In this document: piece by piece, positions 58,458 through 64,000 of the stretch
How positions within the stretch are numbered: position 1 is the first letter of the stretch
Layout: the number at the start of each line of letters is the position of its first letter
From: BOG-224 sp963783505
GTDB taxonomy: Bacteria > Acidobacteriota > Terriglobia > Bryobacterales > Bryobacteraceae
Direction: 5' to 3'
Assembly (NCBI GenBank): GCA_963783505.1
Contig: CAWAOP010000023.1
Coordinates: 197,615-261,614, forward strand
Length of the DNA: 64,000 nucleotides
Position numbers and translations under genes: made by a program
Notes under the pieces: model-generated
What the model was told of the DNA's origin: nothing
What the model saw: the letters and a program-made list of their open reading frames with translations, nothing else
Databases searched by the model: none

Positions 58458-60374
58458 GTGTTAGATTGGATGAAACTGCTTGGTAGGCTTGCAGAGGCTG
58501 AAGAGATGATTAACATCTGCGGACGGAAGATTAAGCTACAGACAGGAGCCAAGTCGCAGACGGTGAACATCTGCAGCAGCTCCAATATTCATGGGCAGTA
58601 TGACTATATCGTGCGCTTGCGCCCACCGTCGGTATCGCCGGAGACCCTCATTAGCAAGAACTTCAATTCGATAAGGGAGTTAGTAGAGTACTTGGAAACC
58701 AGCCACCGGGGCGTGATAGAGAGAGCGCCGGGAACGCGGTCGGCATCCACAACTCGGGTGCAGGGGCCGTGCCACCCGCTTCTCGGCGGCGTGGAAGAAA
58801 TCTGTAGCGAATATCGACGTCTCTATGATCGCGACGGGTTGTTCTTTCGGATCTTCGATAGCATTCGCGCGAACTGGTTTCGCTTTCGAGAAGCGGACCG
58901 CTGGCCGTCCGCCGCAAACTGGGTTTTGCGGGTAGCGCCGCACTTCACTTACGAGCCCACCAAACACTTAGAAAAGCAGTTGCAGAAGCAGATTGCTATC
59001 TGCCTTGAGAATCAAGGCTGGGGGAACGACGTCCCAACGGCCTCGGGTCTTGTGGACTCCGAGGGTCGCCACATTAATGTTGATCTCGCTCACCGGATTG
59101 ACAACGGCTTTGAGTTTGTGGAACTGAAGTTGGATGCCGACGATCCATACAAGGCGGCATGTCAGATCGCGAGATACGGTGCGATCCATATGTTGTACAG
59201 GCTGGACCCTGACCTGAGGATGCGGTTCAGGCAAAACGAAATGATTCGCGCTAAGCGCATTGTGCTCGAAGTCCTAGCCCCGCTTCGCTACTATTCTTAC
59301 TCGGACGTGGACCTGCCTACGTTGGAGCGGCAGCTAAATGCCCAGGTTAGTGCATTTGCGGCGAGCCATTGTGCTGGGCTCGCTTTGTCATTTCGCTTCA
59401 GGGCATTCCCGCAAGCCTTTGCGTTCAAACCCGGTATGGACTGCGGACCGATTCGCGATGCTGTTCAAGGGCGGACGTCTCCGTTTGTAGAGCCTACCGA
59501 GCCGATGTCCTCGATGCGTCTTGAAGACGCCAAAACTGTCGAGATGCGTGGCTATGCCGGACAGCAAATCCAGTCATTCGCCGATTGGGAGCAGTGCGCT
59601 CTCCCCCCCGAACGCAAAGCGCGCCAGTGGAAGGAAGATCGCAGCGAATTTGAACTCGCCCGCTGTTGGACTATGGGCGGGGCGGTTGCGGTACCGCCGG
59701 AAATTACGCGGGTACTCGATGTGCACGAAGGGACAAGACACACTGCGATCAAGAGCGGCCACACACAGCACGAGACGCCGCTGCCCTTCGGTAGCCGAGC
59801 GCCGCGCTGTCATGACTTGGTGCTTCTGGGTGAGCGCCACGGCGGGGTGACAGCAATATGTGTAGAGGCGAAAGCTGACGAGCCGTTTGGCCGGACTGTG
59901 GCAGAAGAGCTTCGGGAAGCCAGAAAGCGACAAGGGACGCGCTTCCCTGAACGCCTCGATTGGCTCACCTGCTCGCTGCTTGGGATTCCTGCCTTTAGGA
60001 ACGCTGAAAGACTGGAGTTGTCCGATGCGGTGGCGGATCTGAGGTACCAGTTGTTTACGGCCGTCGCTGGGACGTTGATCGAGGCGCAGGCTCGTCAAGC
60101 GACCACGGCAATCCTGCTAATCCACGAATTTCGTACTCAGGCTACTGACGACGCTAACTTACGAGATAACGCGGAGGCAATGAACCGTTTCTTGAGCCTG
60201 TTTTATCAGCACAACGGAGGCCCTGACGAGCCGGTTTGCCTGGTGCATGGTGAAATGCTCGGACCGATCTCGGTAGTCAAACGTCCAATTGCTGGTCTGC
60301 CGGAAGTAGCCTCCGAAATCCCTCTTTTCGTCGGGAAGATCAGAACGGATCGCCTCGAACGTGGAGCTTCGTGA
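58458..60374 (+). CDS. Cargo protein with two PD-(D/E)XK nuclease-like domains (second resembles DUF6946)
   Basis: 638 aa from the GTG at 58458; an ATG at 58506 with AGAGG before it is an alternative start. Residues 1-160 match nothing I know. Domain one (about 165-300) has Glu172 in the opening helix, Asp209 in INVDLAHR, Glu222-Leu-Lys224 in FEFVELKLDADDPYKAA and Gln236, the PD-(D/E)XK pattern. Domain two (about 395-600) has PPEITRVLDVHEG, Asp453 in CHDLVLLGE, Glu470-Ala-Lys472 in AICVEAKADEPFGRTV, and RYQLFTAVAGTLIEAQARQ, resembling DUF6946. No other gene in the element is intact. A defence or anti-element nuclease is inferred; activity is untested. Confidence 0.75.
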   Translation: MLDWMKLLGRLAEAEEMINICGRKIKLQTGAKSQTVNICSSSNIHGQYDYIVRLRPPSVSPETLISKNFNSIRELVEYLETSHRGVIERAPGTRSASTTRVQGPCHPLLGGVEEICSEYRRLYDRDGLFFRIFDSIRANWFRFREADRWPSAANWVLRVAPHFTYEPTKHLEKQLQKQIAICLENQGWGNDVPTASGLVDSEGRHINVDLAHRIDNGFEFVELKLDADDPYKAACQIARYGAIHMLYRLDPDLRMRFRQNEMIRAKRIVLEVLAPLRYYSYSDVDLPTLERQLNAQVSAFAASHCAGLALSFRFRAFPQAFAFKPGMDCGPIRDAVQGRTSPFVEPTEPMSSMRLEDAKTVEMRGYAGQQIQSFADWEQCALPPERKARQWKEDRSEFELARCWTMGGAVAVPPEITRVLDVHEGTRHTAIKSGHTQHETPLPFGSRAPRCHDLVLLGERHGGVTAICVEAKADEPFGRTVAEELREARKRQGTRFPERLDWLTCSLLGIPAFRNAERLELSDAVADLRYQLFTAVAGTLIEAQARQATTAILLIHEFRTQATDDANLRDNAEAMNRFLSLFYQHNGGPDEPVCLVHGEMLGPISVVKRPIAGLPEVASEIPLFVGKIRTDRLERGAS

Positions 60375-60463
60375 TCCTGTGGATAGTGAACCTCGAAACC
60401 AGCGGGGAGCGAGATCGGCTGCACGCCGAACATGGAGCATCGTGATCCTGTGCATAGTGAACC
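60356..60463. repeat. Pair of 37-bp direct repeats near attR
   Basis: 60356-60392 and 60427-60463 match at 34 of 37 positions; both include CGTGATCCTGTG and end ATAGTGAACC. The first overlaps the last codons of the cargo gene. GTACCGATTTTGTACCA follows at 60497-60513 and resembles TTTGTACCAATCTTGTCCC at 57073-57091 near attL. They may be arm-type integrase sites. 60375-60740 holds no gene. Confidence 0.7.
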
Positions 60464-60596
60464 AGCAGGTCTTGAGCCGGGACTTGGCTGTTTGTGTACC
60501 GATTTTGTACCAACGAACCGCCCATCCTGCGAATCGGGCGACTCCAGCGCGTAATGAAATCAGTAACTTACGCGTTATCAGCGTCCCGGCGACGTC

Positions 60597-60620
60597 CGAA
60601 TCCCACTCTCTCCGCCAGTT
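60597..60620. repeat. attR: 24-bp copy of the tRNA-Ser 3' end
   Basis: Identical to 56984-57007, from CGAATCCCACTCTCTCC to GCCAGTT. No tRNA structure precedes it here, so it is the displaced end generated by integration. Confidence 0.9.
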
Positions 60621-60740
60621 CAGAATCAATAAGCTACAGACCATTGAAGGCGCTGGCGGGCAATGTCGAGCGACCAGTGCCCGGCTCGACGCGCTAGCCC
60701 TGGCGCAACCAATGCAATAGTCTAGAGGCTGGGAGCGCCC

Positions 60741-60929
60741 ATGAGCCGCGAACCGCTTTATGATCTGATCGATCGGATTCCGGAAGACGAACTGCCTGTG
60801 GCCAAGCGTCTCCTGGAGTACTTGTTGGTTAGTCCGGCCTATCGGGCGGCCTTGACCGCACCGCCGGACGATGAGCCGGTAACAGAAGCCGACGCGGCGG
60901 CAATGGTACGCGCGCTTCCTAACCGGTAA
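60741..60929 (+). CDS. Small acidic antitoxin-like protein (62 aa)
   Basis: SREPLYDLIDRIPEDELPVA then KRLLEYLLVSPAYRAALTAP and the acidic PDDEPVTEADAAAM tail. I recall this IPEDELPxAKRxLEYLxxSPxYRAALxAPxDDEPVTExD pattern from other acidobacterial genomes, but its role is unknown; size and charge suggest an antitoxin. No toxin gene follows directly. It lies just outside the right end of the tRNA-Ser element. GGGAGCGCCC precedes the ATG. Confidence 0.65.
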   Translation: MSREPLYDLIDRIPEDELPVAKRLLEYLLVSPAYRAALTAPPDDEPVTEADAAAMVRALPNR

Positions 60930-61092
60930 ACGTCCCGTCCCGGGCCTCGGCAGCGCATGAGGGCCTTACGACCGCGGGTGTGCAATTGGTGAAATTGGTT
61001 ACTGTCCGCGGTTTGGGTTTGGGCAATGCTCCTTTCCAGCCCGGAACCTGTCATAATTGGGCAGATTTCCGCGAATGTCGGAGGTGAGGGCC

Positions 61093-62241
61093 ATGCGCAA
61101 ACCGTGGATGCTGCCGTTCGTCTGCGCCGGGCTTCTGTCGCTCCAAACCGCGTCCGGCCAGAATCCGGATAGCGCGCTCATTCCGCCTCCGAACGCGCCC
61201 TACCAGATGCAGCGCGCGCCAGTGGCGGTCACTGGACGCGTGCTGCTTGCCGACGGCGTTCCATCGGGTTCCGCCGTTCCGATCATCAGGGTCTGCGATG
61301 GCGTAGAACGAACGGATGGTTATACGGATTCAGACGGTAACTTCAGCATCTCGATCGAATGGGAGCAATTCGAGATCATGGAGGGTTCCAAGGCGACCCC
61401 CCCAGGCGACCCGTTCCACGCCATCCCTCAAACGGATTCAGTCAAGTTGGTGTTCGTTGTGCAGGGAGGACGCTCTTGCCATCTGGAGGCCCGGCTTCCC
61501 GGGTACCAGTCCGACGCGATTGATCTAATGGCCTTCGCCCAAAATAACCATCAAGGCCTGACCGTAATCTTTCTCCATCGGGCCGGTCACGGGGAGACGC
61601 CCGTGGTGAGCGCCGCCGCGCTGGCCGTTCCCAAGGCCGCAAAAGACGCATTCGCGAAGGGAGAGAAACTCCTTCGCAAAGGCAAGCCCGAAGAGGCCCG
61701 CCCGAACTTCGAGAACGCCGCGCGGATCGACCCGTCTTACGCCGCCGCCTGGGTGGAGTTGGGTAAACTTGCCGAGGCCCAAAAGCTCTCGAGGGAGGCG
61801 GAGATCGACTACCGTAAAGCCATACAGGCAGACCCAGCGCCGATCGAGCCGTATCTGCAGATTGGCGCGCTCGAAGTCCAAGCCAAGGACTGGCGGGGCC
61901 TGGCGGCGACTTCCGGCGCCGCGATAAAACTCGATCCCGCGGGTCACCCGCTCGCCTTCTTCTTCAACGCCGTAGCCAACTACAATCTGATGCAGACGGA
62001 GGCGGCCGAGAAGAGCGCGAGCGAAGCGGTGCGGCTGGATGCGGCGGCGCGGTATCCGCTTTCGCGGCAACTGCTCGGATTGATTCTGGCCAGCCGCGGC
62101 GATTACGCGCAGGCGGCGGTTCAAATGCGGGCCTACCTGGAGCTCGCGCCGCAAGCCCCGGATGCGGAGAAGACAAGGGCCCAAGTCGCTCAGTGCGAGT
62201 TGCTGGCCGGCTCCGCATCGGCGCGTCCCTCCGGCAAGTGA
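61093..62241 (+). CDS. Secreted TPR protein with N-terminal carboxypeptidase-regulatory-like domain
   Basis: About 382 aa. Start ATG at 61093 after GAGGTGAGGG; signal peptide RKPWMLPFVCAGLLSLQTAS. Residues about 40-165 form a beta domain (VAVTGRVLLADGVPSGSAVP, DGYTDSDGNFSISIEW), like carboxypeptidase-regulatory or CnaB folds. From about 185, tetratricopeptide repeats: AFAKGEKLLRKGKPEEARPN, AAAWVELGKLAEAQKLSREA, LGLILASRGDYAQAAVQMRA. Such proteins are common in Acidobacteria and probably serve as periplasmic binding scaffolds. Confidence 0.8.
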   Translation: MRKPWMLPFVCAGLLSLQTASGQNPDSALIPPPNAPYQMQRAPVAVTGRVLLADGVPSGSAVPIIRVCDGVERTDGYTDSDGNFSISIEWEQFEIMEGSKATPPGDPFHAIPQTDSVKLVFVVQGGRSCHLEARLPGYQSDAIDLMAFAQNNHQGLTVIFLHRAGHGETPVVSAAALAVPKAAKDAFAKGEKLLRKGKPEEARPNFENAARIDPSYAAAWVELGKLAEAQKLSREAEIDYRKAIQADPAPIEPYLQIGALEVQAKDWRGLAATSGAAIKLDPAGHPLAFFFNAVANYNLMQTEAAEKSASEAVRLDAAARYPLSRQLLGLILASRGDYAQAAVQMRAYLELAPQAPDAEKTRAQVAQCELLAGSASARPSGK

Positions 62242-62442
62242 CCCGCGCCCAGGCGCCTGGCCACAACCGTGTTCGCTTAGCACACAGCGCCGGAACTCCG
62301 CGGCGCGAGCCGCCAGGCTTGCAGAGTCGGCTGTCAAGCCGACTTTCTAAAGGTCGAGATGACTCTCGACCGCGCCCAGAGGGCCCCCGGCGTGGTCTCC
62401 CGCGCCACGGTAAGTGAACAGTATTGGGCCTGGCCACGCCGG

Positions 62443-62850
62443 CTAGGCCGCTACCGCCCTACGGACCACGGTTTCGATCGCAGGCGCGTTCAAGAGCGTG
62501 TTGTGCACCAGGCACTTCTTCACCGCGCGCAAGACTCCTTCTTCGTGCCGGGCATCGAGCGGCGGCGTCACAACCTCAATTTGAAACGACGCAAGCCGTG
62601 CGGGCTGCAAGGCTTTTTCGGCGGTCACCTTGATAGACAGGCCTTCCATCGATAGGCCGCGCGCGCGCAGGTATTCGGCGGCGTAATACCCGGCGCAAGT
62701 CCCCAGAGCGGCCAGCAGGAACTCCGGCGGCGTCATCCCCGCGTCCGTGCCACCGCTCTCGGCCGGCTGGTCGCAGATGGCGTGATGCCCCCGCGCGATG
62801 GTCTCAAACCGCACGTTACCGAGATGTTGAACCGTGATTTCCATACGCAT
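62443..62850 (-). CDS. OsmC/Ohr family protein
   Basis: 135 aa. Both catalytic-type cysteines are present: LAALGTCAGYYAAEYLRARG (about residue 52) and AVKKCLVHNTLLNAP (about 116). The GGTDAGMTPPEFLLAALG segment is the family hallmark. OsmC-type proteins reduce organic hydroperoxides or act on other small thiol-reactive compounds. It stands alone between a TPR gene and the radical SAM gene. Confidence 0.9.
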   Translation of the reverse strand: MRMEITVQHLGNVRFETIARGHHAICDQPAESGGTDAGMTPPEFLLAALGTCAGYYAAEYLRARGLSMEGLSIKVTAEKALQPARLASFQIEVVTPPLDARHEEGVLRAVKKCLVHNTLLNAPAIETVVRRAVAA

Positions 62851-62958
62851 ACCTGAAGATGCGAAATGGAGAAGAAGGTGACATCGCCCACCGGTCGCGG
62901 AACCCGGCTCCGCAGATAGGGCTCGCTAACTCCCTGTAAAATAGAGGCGGAGGGGGAT

Positions 62959-64000
62959 ATGAATTTCGATCAGTGCCCGATGCTCGTGATTTGGGAGGTC
63001 ACGCAGGCCTGCGATTTGGCTTGCGTACACTGCCGGGCGGCGGCCCAGTCCGAGCGCCACGCGAACGAACTGAGTACCGAGCAGGGATACCGTCTGCTGG
63101 ACGAAATCCGTTCGTTTGGCGAGCCCCTCATGGTCTTTACGGGCGGCGACCCCCTGAAGCGGCCGGACCTGTACGACCTGGTCCGATATAGCGTCAAGAT
63201 CGGCCTCCGCACCAACGTCACGCCGAGCGCTACGCCGCTGCTCACGGCCGAAGCCATCGACGGCTTTAAGGAGGCCGGCGTCACCCGCATGGCCATCAGC
63301 CTGGACGGGCCGGACGCGCCGACTCACGACGATTTCCGTGGCATCCCCGGCACGTTCGACCGCGCGCTCTTCGCTCTCCGCCACGCCCGCGATATAGGCC
63401 TGGAGACGCAATTCCAGACCACGGTGACGCGCCGCAATATGGAGCGGCTGCACGAGGTCTACGAGATCGCCAAGGAAGTCCGAACCAAGATGTGGAGCCT
63501 GTTTTTTCTCATCGTGACCGGACGCGCGGCGGCGGACGACGATTTAATGGCCCCCGAGTATGAGCAGGTTTTCGAATTCATGTACCAGCTTTCGAAGACC
63601 GCTCCGTTCCCCATCAAGACCACCGAGGCCATGCACTACCGCCGCTACGTGGCTCAGCGCATGAAGGCCGAAGGCCGCGCCGAGATGAGCGAATCCGCCA
63701 GGAGCGTCGCCTTTCGCACGGCCGGAGTGAGCGATGGCAAGGGCTTCGTTTTCGTCTCGCACACCGGCGAGATTTTCCCCAGCGGTTTTCTGCCCATCAC
63801 CGCCGGGAACGTGCTGAACGATTCTCTCACCTCGGTCTACCGCAATTCGGAGCTGTTCCGCTCGCTCCGCGATCTGGATCAGCGCGGCGGAAAGTGCGGC
63901 GTGTGCGAGTACCTGAAGATCTGCGGCGGTTCGCGTTCGCGCGCCTATGCGCTATCGGGCGACTACCTGGCCGAAGATCCGCGCTGCGTGTATCAGCCGC
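62959..64000 (+). CDS. Radical SAM/SPASM protein, cut by the window end
   Basis: The ATG at 62959 follows AGGGGG. The radical SAM motif CxxxCxxC is Cys18, Cys22, Cys25 in VTQACDLACVHCRAAAQSER, with GGDPLKRPDLYDL as the SAM-binding GGEP-like stretch. A SPASM-type cluster motif appears near the C-terminus (CGVCEYLKICGGSRSRAYAL). The length and layout resemble the TIGR04053 and AhbD/NirJ-like group, which act on tetrapyrroles or peptides; the substrate here is unknown. No stop codon occurs before base 64000. Confidence 0.9.
   Translation, partial: MNFDQCPMLVIWEVTQACDLACVHCRAAAQSERHANELSTEQGYRLLDEIRSFGEPLMVFTGGDPLKRPDLYDLVRYSVKIGLRTNVTPSATPLLTAEAIDGFKEAGVTRMAISLDGPDAPTHDDFRGIPGTFDRALFALRHARDIGLETQFQTTVTRRNMERLHEVYEIAKEVRTKMWSLFFLIVTGRAAADDDLMAPEYEQVFEFMYQLSKTAPFPIKTTEAMHYRRYVAQRMKAEGRAEMSESARSVAFRTAGVSDGKGFVFVSHTGEIFPSGFLPITAGNVLNDSLTSVYRNSELFRSLRDLDQRGGKCGVCEYLKICGGSRSRAYALSGDYLAEDPRCVYQP

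Larger units (their letters stand above)
57008..60620. mobile_element. Decayed integrative mini-island at tRNA-Ser
   Basis: The element is bounded by the 24-bp direct repeats. Inside, in order: tandem TTGTACC-type motifs near the left end, a truncated tyrosine integrase, a truncated replication-type gene, about 290 gene-free bases, a 638-residue cargo gene, a 37-bp direct repeat pair and further GTACC motifs at the right end. The bases of the cargo gene are visibly less GC-rich than the flanks. With a broken integrase it is probably immobile. Confidence 0.85.

Overview
GC-rich chromosomal window from a soil-type bacterium, most likely an acidobacterium of the Solibacter/Bryobacter kind. Pointers are two loci of the Solibacter-enriched TIGR03435 family, a secreted PPC-TPR-CHAT protein coupled to an ECF sigma factor, a TonB receptor with a carboxypeptidase-regulatory domain, squalene-hopene cyclase, and many small dispersed palindromic repeats. 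The lineage call is inference from gene content; no search was run.

Layout. 1-954: gene tail, a small antitoxin-like gene and a DUF4258/YgiT toxin-antitoxin pair directly behind rpoC. 994-11830 (minus): rplA-rplJ-rplL-rpoB-rpoC, with repeat hairpins in the rplJ/rplL and rpoB/rpoC spacers and a Cys-rich zinc-ribbon insertion in RpoB. 12083-15794 (plus): membrane protein, methyltransferase (one frameshift) and alkaline-phosphatase-superfamily membrane enzyme. 15837-21705: a decayed zone with a repeatedly frameshifted MFS/spermidine-synthase-like gene interrupted by a dispersed repeat, gene-free repeat-rich DNA, and a broken two-domain TIGR03435 gene. 21917-24937: sodium-solute symporter, small membrane protein and galK. 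25312-29798 (minus): CHAT protease-like protein, ECF sigma, anti-sigma-like membrane protein. 29811-31838: PIN-toxin remnant, intact TIGR03435 gene, VapBC. 31984-34987: shc, YceH-like, HslR-like. 35107-40946: RHH-type pair carrying a coding palindrome, purM-purN, homocysteine methyltransferase/MTHFR fusion, Sua5/YciO protein, second VapBC. 41033-43769: TonB receptor and an orphan TonB C-terminus. 44413-49618: phage-tail-fibre-like gene between a truncated and a near-complete copy of an Ig-like repeat gene; both large genes carry one frameshift. 49804-55594: Gfo/Idh/MocA oxidoreductase with a collagen-like tract, ThuA protein, frameshifted UDP-glucuronate-decarboxylase-like gene, membrane Fe-S oxidoreductase. 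55634-56764: beta-propeller protein. 56915-60620: tRNA-Ser with a 3.6-kb integrated element. 60741-64000: small antitoxin-like gene, secreted TPR protein, OsmC, and a radical SAM/SPASM gene running off the window.

Best candidate for something undescribed: the tRNA-Ser mini-island. The 3' 24 bp of the tRNA are repeated at its far end (56984-57007 and 60597-60620). The integrase and a replication-type gene inside are broken, but one 638-residue cargo protein is intact and carries two separate PD-(D/E)XK nuclease-like signatures, the second resembling DUF6946. This fits a stranded defence or anti-mobile-element cargo, which is inference. Secondary points: a dispersed palindrome that encodes protein in frame, heptameric repeats that abut stop codons, the RpoB zinc insertion, a VapC with Asn in place of a conserved acidic residue, and a likely leaderless vapBC transcript.
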